Origin: Casimicrobiaceae bacterium
GTDB taxonomy: Bacteria > Pseudomonadota > Gammaproteobacteria > Burkholderiales > Casimicrobiaceae
DNA length: 64,000 nucleotides
NCBI GenBank assembly: GCA_026646885.1
Contig: JAPKHK010000013.1
Span: forward strand, 1-64,000
Direction of reading: 5' to 3'
Every line of letters begins with the position of its first letter. Positions within the stretch are counted from its first letter, which is position 1. The notes beneath the pieces were generated by a model. It saw only the letters and a program-made list of their open reading frames with translations, searched no databases and had not been told where the DNA came from. Positions 1 through 8,733 of the stretch are shown here, piece by piece. Made by a program: the position numbers and the translations under genes.

Positions 1-181
1 GACCCCGTTTTCCGACCGACCCCGTTTTCCGACCGACCCCGTTTTCCGACCGACCCCGTTTTCCGACCGACCCCGTTCTCCGACCGACCCCGTTCTCCGA
101 CCGACCCCGTTCTCCGACCCGACCCCGTTCTCCGACCCGACCCCGTTCTCGACCCCGACCCCGTTCTCGACCCCGTTCTCC
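1..181. repeat. 17-bp tandem repeat array decaying into 18- and 12-bp units
   Basis: Four copies of GACCCCGTTTTCCGACC are followed by copies with TTCTCC in place of TTTTCC, then two 18-bp units, then 12-bp GACCCCGTTCTC units mixed with one 18-bp unit. There are no spacers. The frame used by the downstream Smr gene stays open through the whole array and encodes TPFSD-like peptides; 17 is not a multiple of 3, so three consecutive units give a 17-residue period. The array sits at the window edge, so a sequencing or assembly artefact is possible. Confidence 0.9.
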
Positions 182-559
182 GAAAGCCTTGGCGATGCCC
201 CGCTCGACGCGACCGCCGAATTCGAGCCCGAGCAATCGTATCAGCGGCCCGGCCTGCGCGGAGACACCCTGCGCAAATTGCGCCGCCGCTTCTGGGCCAT
301 CCAGGCCGAACTGGATCTACACGGCCACAATCGCGCCGAAGCGCATGAGGCGCTGCGCGCCTTCGTCGCCGCCAGTCACCAGGCGGGATTCCGCTGCGTG
401 CGCATCATTCACGGCAAGGGCCTCTCCTCCCCCGGCCGAGAACCCGTGCTAAAAGGCCAGGTACGGCGCTGGCTGCAGCGCACCGACCTGGTGCTGGCCT
501 ACTGCGAACCCGCCGCGGTCGATGGCGGGGGCGGGGCCGTGCTCGTGTTGCTCAAGTGA
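2..559 (+). CDS. Smr-domain protein (SmrA/MutS2 C-terminal type), 5' partial
   Basis: The C-terminal 90 residues are a clear Smr domain: ELDLHG near the domain start, then VRIIHGKG, PVLK and a glycine-rich AVLVLL end. Smr domains are DNA-binding or nicking modules found alone or at the end of MutS2. Family-like sequence begins at about base 182 (ESLGDAP, then a YQRPGLRG and LRKLRR stretch). The expected N-terminal ~80 residues are replaced by the repeat array, which is open in the same frame back to base 2. No start codon is visible; a TTG at 278 would make a domain-only protein but would cut off the conserved LRKLRR segment. The Smr call is firm; the true N-terminus is unknown. Confidence 0.8.
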   Translation, partial: TPFSDRPRFPTDPVFRPTPFSDRPRSPTDPVLRPTPFSDPTPFSDPTPFSTPTPFSTPFSESLGDAPLDATAEFEPEQSYQRPGLRGDTLRKLRRRFWAIQAELDLHGHNRAEAHEALRAFVAASHQAGFRCVRIIHGKGLSSPGREPVLKGQVRRWLQRTDLVLAYCEPAAVDGGGGAVLVLLK

Positions 560-627
560 TTGGGACGCTAGCCAGCCGGCCTCAGTGGGCCAAGCAACTA
601 GCGCCCGTCAATTGCTGCGGATTCAAA

Positions 628-3510
628 TCAGCTTCCCAGCGCGCAGAAAGCAACACCTTCCGCCACCCAACCCTGGGCAACCATTTGTTGCACAAAGTCG
701 GCACGCGAGGTAAACCGGTGGTTCGCATCGTTATACATGTAGCGGTTGTTGTAAACGCGGTAGATCGGCTTTTCGCCCGAGCCGCACTGCGAACTCGTTG
801 GAATTCTGATTCGGAAGGCCAGCCCTTCGTAGATCCATCCCGAGTTGGGGTTCTTGAGCCCCTCGCATTCGCTGGCATTTCCGGTATAGAAATGCGAGTT
901 TGCGCCGCGGGTGTAAAAGCGGCAGATGTCAGACCCCGGCGCCCCGGAGCCCGCGGCGTAGGCCTGGAAATCGTCCTGGGTCCGCGACCATCCGGGGCCT
1001 GCGGCGCCATTTTCGATCGCTGCCGCTTCCCCTGGGTCCGCGGTCCGGAAGTAATGCCGCAGCGACGAATTATAGAATTCATAGACCGTAGCCGTGGGCA
1101 CATTCGGCAAGCTCGCTGTTACGCAAACGACCCCCGCCCCAAGACCAGGCCATCCCTCTGAATAGTCGCGGGGCGCTGTCACATGCCACCGCCGGGAGGG
1201 CGGATACTGCCCCGAAGGAATCGTTCGGATGCTGCCCGAACCATCCTCGGGAATGACCGGAGCCAGGCCCGTGAAATACCTTCTCGTAGCGGTCAGCCCG
1301 CCCGCGATTGCAATTTTGCCCGTCTCCTGACACCCCACCGTAACGCTGACAGGATCGGTCGATACTTGCGCCGATACCGTGGCATCTGTTCCCCCGATAC
1401 ATACAGCACCTACTTTGAATGTCGGACCTGGCGGCGGGGCAACGACAAAAGTCAGCGGGTCCCCGTACACCGCCCCTGCCCAACCAACCGGCCCGCCAAC
1501 CCCATTCATCGCCTGTGTAGCGCTAATCCTGTATTTCTCGGCAGAAATACTCCCCGCTCGCTCAACGTCGATTCCGCCGCCCACTGCGCGCATCCCCTCC
1601 GGGCACAGGGCTTCCACCCGAGTATCGCTCCCGTAGGCGGCCTGGCCACTGGAAACCATGACCACTGCGGCTCCATTCAGCCTCGCGCAAACAACCGCGA
1701 GGCCAACGGACGATGGGGCCGCACCAACGTCAAGGCTTGCATACCATCCGTCGGGCAGGGCATGGCTCGCGCCCATGGGCAGATGATAAAGCACTTGATC
1801 GCCGAAGGTCGGAGCCAAGGTGGTAATTGTCAAGCCATCGGTCTCAATGCCGCCACTCAAGGCGGTATAACCGGCCGGACACTGCTGCGCCACTTCCAGG
1901 TACCCGGTGCGGGTAGCGGTCGCGACTTTCGTTACGACAGTAAGATCAGAAAACGGACCCGTCGCCCCGTTCTGCCCACCTGCGGTCGTCGAGGCAAAAG
2001 TCGCGGTTTGACCACCGATGCTGACCATCGTCGTCGCCGTTTCCCCATTCCCCGCGGCCGCCACATGCCGGGCGCAGATCGATTGTCCAGGAGAAATCGT
2101 ACCCGGCGCCGAAGTGAAATTCGCGCAGTCTATCCCGTATTGCCCGCCAGTCACGGTTACGCTGGCCGGTGCGTTGTATCCAATCGGGGTGACGCTGTCG
2201 GAGGTCACGGTCGCGCCGGCAGTCACCTGCTGTTTGGCGGGAAAGAAAAACGGATCGGGAACCGTGTCCACGCCTCCGCCCGCGGTCGTCGAGGAAAAAC
2301 TCCCCTGCACGCCCCCGATCGAGACGAGAGTCGAAACGGTCTGACCGCCTCCGGAAGCCGAAGTATGCCGAGCGCAAACGCTCTGTCCTGGGCCAATCGT
2401 CCCTGGGTTCGAGGTGAAATTGGCGCAGTTGATCCCGTATTGCCCATTGACCACGCTGATCGGCGCGGCGAGGGAGTAGCCCGTCGGGGTGACCGGCGCT
2501 GAGGTCACGGTTGCATTTGAGGAGACCCCCGACTGGGAAGCAAAAGCGAAAGCGTCTGGCACCGTGTCACCCGTGTTCACGGTGTCCGCACTGTTTCGCG
2601 CTTGACCGACACCGCCGCCCGGGGCTTCCGTGCTGGAAAACAGGCAGGCCGGGTCGACCGACGGTGTCGCACAGCGCGCGCACGAAGCGCCCACTGCAAA
2701 CCCGCCGCCAGTTGGCGTATCGAAGCTCATACCATCGAAATCTTGGCGGGGTCCAAGGTAGTTGAGTGCTCGGCTTTGATTCGGTGCAATCGCGACCCGG
2801 CCGAATCCTGGCGCTACAGGCGGCGCGAATTCCGACGCAACAGCATCCGGGGTAACCATGAAGCCGCTGCAAAATAGTGTGCTCGCGCTAGTGTTTGTGA
2901 CGCGAAACTCCACTCTCATACAATCGGCCGAACCGCCGCAATCCATGCTGGCCTTGCTCTGCAACAAATCCACCCGATACGAATTGGTGCGGTCCGTGAT
3001 GACCATGCCGCTGCTCATGGACCCACGATTTCGCTGCGTACAAGTCGGCGCTCCGACACGGCACTCAAGGACGGGCGATGTCCCGATAGTGCCAGACACC
3101 TCGGATCCCATCCTTCCCTGATAGCCGTCGTATGCGCCCTCGGCGCACAAGCCGCCGAATTCCGTTACCGCGGCAGTGCCAACCGCAGTCAACTCTGGGG
3201 GGAACACGATGCTCGCACCCAGGGCGGTAACGCTTCCGGCATCGAGCGCTGTGGTTTCACTGTAGCCCGTGACTCTATTTGCGTTGCCGTCGACGAAGGC
3301 CGTCGCACCCGTAATCATACTCAGGCATATAGAACGAGATTCATGCCCGCCTTGCACCTGATCGCTAAATTTGACTTGTTGTCCCTTGTAGGCAGACTGT
3401 GCTCCGGTTCCCCGCGCCCCAATGACATCGATCCCAATCCCCGCCGTCGCCGCTTGAGTCCAAAGCGCCGCCACGATGCCCCAGAACAACCCGAACCGAA
3501 CTCGCTTCAT
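628..3510 (-). CDS. Large secreted protein with two ~100-residue repeats and C-terminal DUF5648-like repeats
   Basis: 960 residues. The ATG at 3510 was chosen because it gives a signal peptide (MKRVRFGLF, a hydrophobic core, then AATA) and has an AGCAGG ribosome site. Residues ~330-540 hold two tandem copies of a repeat beginning DTVPD and containing QYGI-CANFTS, PGQS-CARH and VSIGG. Several paired cysteines suggest disulphides in an extracytoplasmic fold. The last ~150 residues contain VYEFYNSSLRHYF and SHFYTGNASEC, matching the DUF5648 pattern seen in secreted and surface proteins. No enzyme motif is visible and the function is unknown. It is transcribed toward the Smr gene and away from the response regulator at 3748. 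Confidence 0.75.
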   Translation of the reverse strand: MKRVRFGLFWGIVAALWTQAATAGIGIDVIGARGTGAQSAYKGQQVKFSDQVQGGHESRSICLSMITGATAFVDGNANRVTGYSETTALDAGSVTALGASIVFPPELTAVGTAAVTEFGGLCAEGAYDGYQGRMGSEVSGTIGTSPVLECRVGAPTCTQRNRGSMSSGMVITDRTNSYRVDLLQSKASMDCGGSADCMRVEFRVTNTSASTLFCSGFMVTPDAVASEFAPPVAPGFGRVAIAPNQSRALNYLGPRQDFDGMSFDTPTGGGFAVGASCARCATPSVDPACLFSSTEAPGGGVGQARNSADTVNTGDTVPDAFAFASQSGVSSNATVTSAPVTPTGYSLAAPISVVNGQYGINCANFTSNPGTIGPGQSVCARHTSASGGGQTVSTLVSIGGVQGSFSSTTAGGGVDTVPDPFFFPAKQQVTAGATVTSDSVTPIGYNAPASVTVTGGQYGIDCANFTSAPGTISPGQSICARHVAAAGNGETATTMVSIGGQTATFASTTAGGQNGATGPFSDLTVVTKVATATRTGYLEVAQQCPAGYTALSGGIETDGLTITTLAPTFGDQVLYHLPMGASHALPDGWYASLDVGAAPSSVGLAVVCARLNGAAVVMVSSGQAAYGSDTRVEALCPEGMRAVGGGIDVERAGSISAEKYRISATQAMNGVGGPVGWAGAVYGDPLTFVVAPPPGPTFKVGAVCIGGTDATVSAQVSTDPVSVTVGCQETGKIAIAGGLTATRRYFTGLAPVIPEDGSGSIRTIPSGQYPPSRRWHVTAPRDYSEGWPGLGAGVVCVTASLPNVPTATVYEFYNSSLRHYFRTADPGEAAAIENGAAGPGWSRTQDDFQAYAAGSGAPGSDICRFYTRGANSHFYTGNASECEGLKNPNSGWIYEGLAFRIRIPTSSQCGSGEKPIYRVYNNRYMYNDANHRFTSRADFVQQMVAQGWVAEGVAFCALGS

Positions 3511-3747
3511 CAACCTGCTCCAATCATCCAATGGCACCAAGCACGAAACCGTGTGCTCAGAAAAATCCTCTTCGCCTCGCAACTGCGCTCGGCCATGGGC
3601 AAAGCACGCCTGAATCTTTCCCGCAATTTGATGCTAGCAGGCCTGAGCGGCGCCTTCATCACCCATTTGGACGAGGCGCGTTTGCTTGTCCTCTGCCAGC
3701 CATCTCCCTTATCATCCCCAGCCTCGCCCGCCCGCGCCCACCCCGAA

Positions 3748-4341
3748 ATGAAGATATTGCTTGTCGACGACCACTCGCTCTTCCGGGCAGGTTTGAAGCT
3801 ATTGCTTCAGCGTCTGGGCGACGCGGCGGAAATATTCGAAGCGAAAGGCATTCCCGAGGCACTCACCTTGGCGGCCCAGTGCCCGGACTTCGATTTGATT
3901 CTGCTCGACTTGCACATGCCCGATGGGCACGGTCTCGATGGCTTGGGTACGCTGCGCCGCGCTTTTCCGGCAACGGCGGTGGTGCTGCTCTCGGCGGTGA
4001 GCAGCCCGGATTTGGTCGATGAGGCGCGTGCCAAGGGTGCGCAAGGTTTCATCAGCAAAGCCATCGACCCGGAGGAAATGCTCGCCGCGGTGCGGCGCGT
4101 CTTGGCCGGTGAACTGCTCTTCCCCGAAACCAAGCGGAGGTCGGTCGCGCTCGACATCAGCCCCCGGCAACGCGAGGTGCTCGCCTTGCTGTGCAAAGGA
4201 CATCCGAACAAAGAAATCGGCCGCTGCCTGGGGCTTTCCGAGAACACCGTGCGCTCCCACGTCGCGGTGATTTTTCGGGAACTCGGGGTCAACACGCGCA
4301 CAGAAGCGGCGATGGTGGCCCGGCGTCATGGACTCGACTGA
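3748..4341 (+). CDS. NarL/FixJ-family response regulator
   Basis: 197 residues. An N-terminal receiver domain has acidic residues D7 and D8, the phospho-acceptor D54 in LLDLHMPD and K104 in GFISKA. A C-terminal LuxR-type helix-turn-helix (SPRQREVLALLCKGHPNKEIG, then LSENTVRSHV) binds DNA. The ATG at 3748 is the only start placing the receiver at the N-terminus; it lacks a good ribosome site, and the frame is open upstream without family similarity. Its last 14 bases overlap the hybrid kinase gene, so the two are almost certainly co-transcribed and form a two-component system. The input signal is unknown. Confidence 0.88.
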   Translation: MKILLVDDHSLFRAGLKLLLQRLGDAAEIFEAKGIPEALTLAAQCPDFDLILLDLHMPDGHGLDGLGTLRRAFPATAVVLLSAVSSPDLVDEARAKGAQGFISKAIDPEEMLAAVRRVLAGELLFPETKRRSVALDISPRQREVLALLCKGHPNKEIGRCLGLSENTVRSHVAVIFRELGVNTRTEAAMVARRHGLD

Positions 4342-6121
4342 GGTCGATCGCGCCGCGTTGGAGCCGCTGTACGAGCGGCTCTTGGAGGAGCGCATTGCGC
4401 TGCTGTACGCCAATGGGCCTACCACGATTCTGGGCAACCTCCTCGCGTCCGCGCTGCTGGTGTTTCTATTGCGCGATTCGGCACCCGGCAGCGGCTTGGG
4501 CATCTGGCTGCTGGCGGTTTTACTCGTAGGCGTGATCCGTTGGTTTTCCTTTCAACACTACCGGAGGGCGCCCGAATCCGCGAAAGCGCCGCGGCGTTGG
4601 GGGAGAATCTACGTCCTGCTGATCGGCCTCAACAGCTGCTTGTGGGGTGTGGCGAGTGTCGTGTTCTTTTCGCCGGAACCCGAAATCGTGGCGGTGTTCA
4701 TCATTCTGCTGGCTGGAGCGGTTTCAGCCTCGGTGGCGGCACATGCGGTTTATTTGCCGGCCTGTGTTACCCATGCCCTGCCCACGGTGCTGCCTTTCGC
4801 CGCGCGGCTGTTTTGGGAAGGCGGCAGTTGGTTCTTCGGTGTAGGGACGCTGTCGGTGTTGTTCATGGTGCTCAGCATGTTCTTCGCACGCAACGCGCAT
4901 CGCAATTTGGTGGATTTGGTGCGCCTGCGCTTCGAAAAGGAGGCGCTCGCCGCGGCGCTGAGCCGGCAGCGCGATATTGCCGAGCACGCCAATTTGGCCA
5001 AGACGCGATTTCTCGCCGCCGCCAGTCACGATTTGCGTCAACCCGTGCAAGCCCTCGCGTTTTTTTCCGATGCTTTGGCGCACGAAGTCACCGCACCGCA
5101 AACGCTGGGGTTACTCGACAAGATTCGCGCCACCGGCCGCTCGCTGCAAGATTTGCTCGATGCTTTGCTCGATGTCTCCCGCATCGAAGCCGCGGCGGTG
5201 CAGGTGAAGAAGCGCAACTTCTGCGTGGCTGAACTCTTGGAGCGTCTGCGCCGCGACTTCCTGCAGCAGGCACAAACACAACAACTGCGTCTGCGGGTGG
5301 CGGCATGCGACGCCTGGGTGTACTCCGACCCCGTGCAACTCGAACGCATTCTGCGCAACATTGTTTCCAACGCCATCAAGTACACGCCCCGCGGCGGCGT
5401 ACTCATTGGTTGCCGGCGCGCGGATGGGGAGATTTCGATCGAGGTTCATGACACCGGAGTCGGCATTGCGCCCGAACTTCAAGACGCGGTGTTTCGCGAG
5501 TTTTACCAGCTCGACAACCCCGAGCGCGATCGCGAAAAGGGCTTGGGCCTTGGCTTGGCCATCGCTGATGGCTTGGCGCGTTTGCTCGGTCACTCGTTGG
5601 GTCTGCGCTCAACGCCGGGCCGCGGTTCGGTTTTTTCCATTAAGGTGCCGCGCGGCGAGCGCGAGGCGGCGAATGTGCTGCCGCAGGCGACCCCGGTCGA
5701 CGATCTGCAGGGTCGGGCCGTGCTGCTCATCGATGACGATGCCCTGGTGCGCGAAGCCGCCGCGGCGATCTTGGAACGCTTCGGCTGCGTGGTAGTGGTG
5801 GCGGAATCGGGCGAGGAAGCCCTGGACTTGATGCAAGCCAGCGGCTTCACGCCCGAGGCCATGCTGGTGGATTATCGCTTGCGGGGCGCCAGCACAGGTG
5901 TCGAGGTCATTCGGCAGGTGCAAGCCCACTGCGCCCGCGTCGTACCCGCCGCGCTGTTGACGGGCGACACCGCGCCCGATCGCCTGCGCGAAGTGCAAGC
6001 GTCGGGCTTTGCCCTTTGTCACAAGCCGCTTTCGGGCGCGAAGTTGCGCGCTTTGCTTTCCAGTTTGCTGCTGCCCGTCAGCGGTGAGCCCACACCGGGG
6101 TCGGCGCCACTACGCGCTTGA
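4328..6121 (+). CDS. Hybrid sensor histidine kinase with C-terminal receiver
   Basis: 597 residues. About six hydrophobic membrane segments lie in residues 35-190, with no periplasmic sensing domain of any size. A HisKA domain follows with SHDLRQPVQAL (His ~234), then a HATPase domain with N (RNIVSNAIKYTPRG), D (VHDTGVGI) and GLGLGLAI boxes. A C-terminal receiver has IDDD and a phospho-acceptor near residue 515 in VDYRLRG. The DLRQPVQ H-box and receiver architecture are typical of kinases paired with NarL-type regulators. It overlaps the upstream regulator gene by 14 bases and is presumably its partner. Because the sensing part is all membrane, the stimulus may be membrane-associated (inference). 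Confidence 0.88.
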   Translation: MDSTEVDRAALEPLYERLLEERIALLYANGPTTILGNLLASALLVFLLRDSAPGSGLGIWLLAVLLVGVIRWFSFQHYRRAPESAKAPRRWGRIYVLLIGLNSCLWGVASVVFFSPEPEIVAVFIILLAGAVSASVAAHAVYLPACVTHALPTVLPFAARLFWEGGSWFFGVGTLSVLFMVLSMFFARNAHRNLVDLVRLRFEKEALAAALSRQRDIAEHANLAKTRFLAAASHDLRQPVQALAFFSDALAHEVTAPQTLGLLDKIRATGRSLQDLLDALLDVSRIEAAAVQVKKRNFCVAELLERLRRDFLQQAQTQQLRLRVAACDAWVYSDPVQLERILRNIVSNAIKYTPRGGVLIGCRRADGEISIEVHDTGVGIAPELQDAVFREFYQLDNPERDREKGLGLGLAIADGLARLLGHSLGLRSTPGRGSVFSIKVPRGEREAANVLPQATPVDDLQGRAVLLIDDDALVREAAAAILERFGCVVVVAESGEEALDLMQASGFTPEAMLVDYRLRGASTGVEVIRQVQAHCARVVPAALLTGDTAPDRLREVQASGFALCHKPLSGAKLRALLSSLLLPVSGEPTPGSAPLRA

Positions 6122-6171
6122 GAACGTCTTGCCCGCACTTTTGCGCGGCCTCCCTTCGCTAGAAGCGCCGC

Positions 6172-6573
6172 TCACAGCACCCGATGCCTCAGCGCCGGCA
6201 GCTTGCCGCGCACTTCGGCGATTTTTCTTGGATCGACTTCGCCGACCACGATGCCTTCACCCTCGGGCAAATCGGCAAGAATTTCACCCCAGGGGTCGAC
6301 CAAAAGGCTGTGCCCCCAGGTTCGGCGGCCGTTTTCATGCTGTCCGCCCTGAGCGGCGGCGAGCACATAACACTGGTTCTCCACCGCACGGGCGCGCAGC
6401 AGCAATTCCCAATGCGCGCGGCCGGTGGTGTAAGTGAAAGCGGCCGGCACGATCAAAAGATCGACCACGCTCAAAGCGCGAAAGAGTTCGGGGAAGCGCA
6501 AGTCGTAGCAGATCGCCAGCCCGACCTCGCCCCAGGGGGTGCGAAAGCGCGCCGGCGTGTCGCCGGCTTGGAG
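6172..6573 (-). pseudogene. Carbon-nitrogen hydrolase (nitrilase superfamily), 3' half only
   Basis: 133 residues remain of an expected ~270. The nitrilase nucleophile region is present (ICYDLRFPELF), as are TGRAHWELLLRARAVENQCYV and a WGHSLLVDPWGE stretch typical of the Nit1/YbeM branch. The catalytic Glu and Lys, which lie in the N-terminal half of this family, are absent. A TAG stop sits immediately upstream of the first homologous codon at 6573. The break coincides with a duplicated AGCTAAAGGGG (6571-6592), so the 5' half was probably lost through insertion or recombination there. The product should be inactive. Confidence 0.8.
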
Positions 6574-6960
6574 CTAAAGGGGAGCTAAAGGGGCCAGGCA
6601 CGAATTCTTTGTCGAGGAAAACGGGATCGGGAATCGTAAATGGCCGGATCGCCTTCTTTGACTGCACAAAAGGCTGTGCAGGGAACAGGGACACAGACCA
6701 GCGATGGACGTGCGCCAGGCACATGCTGTATTTGTCGCGGAACGACCAGGAGCCATTGGGCGAGAGGGTGTCGGATTCGATTTCGGGGCGCAGGTCAAAG
6801 CAAGGTGTTCGAGCGAGGTCGAGGCAAAGTGATCGCTAGCGCAGCGAAGCACGCAGACGAAAGCATGCGGCCAGGCTCGCAGCCCCTTGGGCTGGCGCCC
6901 GGCCTCACAATGCTTCTTCGTGCAAGAACGTTGCGAGCGACGCGGCATACCCGTTCACGG
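6574..6960. other. Debris region between nitrilase and RHS fragments; short repeats and a hairpin
   Basis: No gene is recognised in these ~390 bases. The left edge carries a direct duplication (AGCTAAAGGGG) followed by GGGGCCAGGCACGAATTC, a type of sequence I associate with ends of small REP-like elements in betaproteobacteria (weak recollection). CTGCACA at 6662-6668 and TGTGCAG at 6675-6681 form a 7-bp inverted repeat with a 6-base loop. A leftward frame is open from about 6800 to 6574 but I recognise nothing in it. Confidence 0.4.
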
Positions 6961-7353
6961 AGCGACACGGTGAACGGCCAGGCCGCCGAGAGCTACGGGT
7001 ATGACCTCTTGAACCATCTGGTCACACAAGGCGGCCAGACCATCGCCACCTATGATGCCGCCGGCAACCTTCAGAGCCGCGCTGCGGTGCTGAATTACGT
7101 CTACAACTTTGGCGCCAACAACAACCACCAAGTCACCAGCGCCGGCGGCTACAGCTTGACTTACGACGCCAACGGCAATGTCACCACCCTCATCGGCAAC
7201 GGCGCCGACAAGACACTGACCTATCAGCCTTTCAACCTACCCAGCCAAATCAGCGCCGAAGGCAAGCTCCTGGGTTACCTCTACGACGGCGCCCACGCCC
7301 GCATCAAAGAAACGGTGCAAATCGGCGCGGCGATCTCCAGCACCTATTACCTG
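6961..7353 (+). pseudogene. RHS/YD-repeat protein, internal fragment
   Basis: About 131 codons of RHS core repeats: YGYDLLNHL, TYDAAGNL, LTYDANGNV and YLYDGAHARIKE are YD-type repeats. RHS proteins are large secreted toxin carriers whose shell encloses a variable C-terminal toxin. Neither start nor C-terminus is here. The similarity begins abruptly at 6961 and stops at ~7353, exactly where the IS110 fragment on the other strand begins. It may come from the same ancestral locus as the RHS C-terminus at 9145-10029, now inverted relative to it (inference). Confidence 0.75.
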
Positions 7354-7354
7354 T

Positions 7355-7516
7355 GTCGGGCCCACCGAGCTTGGCCAACATCTTCAGCAGCTTGGGCACG
7401 TCGTTGCTGATCGTGCCGATCAACTTGGCCGCCGCGCGCCCGGGCTCGGCCGCCGCGATAGCGATGCTGTCCTTGTGAACGTCCAATCCCGCGTGAATCT
7501 TGCTAAGCTCTTGCAT
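7355..7516 (-). pseudogene. IS110-family transposase, N-terminal fragment
   Basis: 54 residues starting at the ATG at 7516 with a strong AAAGGAG ribosome site. HAGLDVHKDSIAIA is the first acidic motif of the DEDD (RuvC-like) catalytic domain of IS110-family transposases. The sequence ends after AKLGGPD where it meets the RHS fragment, so the rest of the DEDD domain and the C-terminal serine domain are gone. It cannot transpose. Confidence 0.8.
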
Positions 7517-7630
7517 GGCCGGTCTCCTTTCCTTGCTGGTAATGGCGACGGCCTCCCGCATGTAGCTCGGCAAGCTCGCTTGCAACCTACGTCTGCGCAG
7601 ACCGGCCGCCTATTGAGCGGCGCGACCATG
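7517..7630 (-). mobile_element. Probable left end (non-coding leader) of the broken IS110 element
   Basis: The ~110 bases upstream of the transposase start carry GGCCGGTCT at 7517-7525 and its exact complement AGACCGGCC at 7599-7607, plus a GTCTGCGCAGAC palindrome at 7591-7602. In the IS110 group the transposase-proximal non-coding end encodes the bridge RNA, so this may be a bridge-RNA relic (inference). The outer boundary near 7630 is where CHC2 similarity resumes and is approximate. Confidence 0.4.
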
Positions 7631-7919
7631 ATGTCTAAGGAAGCGTCGGCCTTGAGGAGTTCCACCGCGTGGCGGAGGCTCACGCCCCGGCTCTTCATCA
7701 CCCAGTCGATCGGCCCGCCGCCCACCTGGCAGCCGAAGCAGTGCCACAGGTTCTTCGCAGGCGTCACCACCAGCGAAGCCTCGGCGTCCTCGTGGAACGG
7801 GCAGCGGCCCAGCCAGTCCTTGCCCGCCCTCTCAGCGCCACCCCCGACGCCTCGACCAAGCACTCAACGCTGACCTCGTTCTTCAGCCGCTCGATTTCGG
7901 TGTCCGGTACGCGGGGCAT
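7630..7919 (-). pseudogene. CHC2 zinc-finger (DnaG-like) protein, frameshifted and 3' truncated
   Basis: Starting at the ATG at 7919 (GAGGA site 7 bases upstream), the protein opens MPRVPDTEIERLKNEV and reaches SGVALR. The frame then breaks at about 7828-7834 and resumes as AGKDWLGRCPFHED, NLWHCFGCQVGG and SLRHAVELLKAD. C-P-F-H with C-F-G-C is the CHC2 zinc finger of bacterial primases. A single-base deletion near 7830 explains the shift. Similarity ends around 7630 at the IS110 left end. Stand-alone CHC2 proteins of this sort occur on mobile elements; this copy is dead. Confidence 0.75.
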
Positions 7920-8082
7920 GGCATCGTCCTCAAAAATGCTCGTCATCACCTTTGCGTGACGACCAGTACCTATGAGTGCTAGAGTTGCTAAGACCAAGAG
8001 GTATTGACTATCCCCAAACCGTCCCCTCGATCGGGCTGTCGGCAATGTTCTGACGTGCCTTCAGTCATGGGTAGGTGACGAG

Positions 8083-8442
8083 ATGAGCGAGATTCAGGCC
8101 GTGTTTGCCAAGCGTCTGCATGATTTGCGCCGTCTCAAGGGCTGGTCGCAGCCCGAGGTGGGCAAGTTGATCGGCACCTCCGGGGCCATCATTGGCCGCT
8201 ATGAGCGCGGCGAGATGACACCATCCATCGAGGTGGCCAAGAAGTTGGCCGAGGCTTTCGGGGTGACGCTGGATTCGCTGGTGTCACAGCATGAGCAAAG
8301 CGCTTTTGTGCAGGACAGCTCGATGCTGGAACGCGTGCGCGCCATCGGCGAGTTGTCGCCCGATGAGCGCGACAAGCTGCTGTATGTGGTCGATGGGCTG
8401 TTGCGCGATGCACGCGCACGGCGCGCCTACGCGGCGGCGTGA
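8083..8442 (+). CDS. XRE-family helix-turn-helix transcriptional regulator
   Basis: 119 residues. An N-terminal Cro/C1-type HTH lies at ~10-65: FAKRLHDLRRLKGWSQPEVG, then GTSGAIIGRYERGEMTPS and AKKLAEAFGV. A C-terminal helical part (LSPDERDKLLYVVDGLL) probably dimerises. GGTGACGAG precedes the ATG. It lies 30 bases upstream of the antitoxin/VapC pair in the same direction and may regulate or be co-transcribed with it. It is intact, unlike its left-hand neighbours. Confidence 0.85.
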   Translation: MSEIQAVFAKRLHDLRRLKGWSQPEVGKLIGTSGAIIGRYERGEMTPSIEVAKKLAEAFGVTLDSLVSQHEQSAFVQDSSMLERVRAIGELSPDERDKLLYVVDGLLRDARARRAYAAA

Positions 8443-8472
8443 TGCCGCCGCTCACATGAGGAAGGATTGGTG

Positions 8473-8733
8473 ATGAATGCAGTCGTGTTCGAGCATGTGC
8501 CGGTGGCGGAGTTGCCGGAGCGTTGGCGCGCGAAGCTGGCCAAGGCCAGCGGCGCACTGGTGACCGTGCGCATCGAGGAAGAAGCCCCAGTCGCGCCGGC
8601 CGAGGAGTTCACGACCGACGACCCGGCTTTTGGGATCTGGCGCGACCGCGAAGACATGGCCGACGTGGCGGCCTACGTGCGCAAGATCCGCCAGCCGCGC
8701 TACAACCGCGACGGCTCGCGCAACGAACCTTGA
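8473..8733 (+). CDS. Type II antitoxin (VapB/Phd-like) of a VapC toxin
   Basis: 86 residues, starting at the ATG at 8473 with AGGAAGG eight bases upstream. The N-terminal half reads like a small DNA-binding antitoxin fold; the C-terminal half has PAFGIWRDREDMADVAAYVR and ends KIRQPRY, the type of tail that binds and blocks PIN-domain toxins. Its stop codon overlaps the start of the VapC gene, as is usual for co-translated antitoxin-toxin pairs. Assignment to VapB rather than another antitoxin family rests mainly on this partner. Confidence 0.75.
   Translation: MNAVVFEHVPVAELPERWRAKLAKASGALVTVRIEEEAPVAPAEEFTTDDPAFGIWRDREDMADVAAYVRKIRQPRYNRDGSRNEP

Noticed and set aside
1..181. CRISPR array
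   Set aside because: Repeats are directly contiguous without spacers, only 17 bp long, and lie in an open reading frame.
6640..7410. Complete RHS-type gene
   Set aside because: RHS similarity covers only ~6961-7353; the flanking codons are unrelated debris and the opposite-strand IS110 leader.
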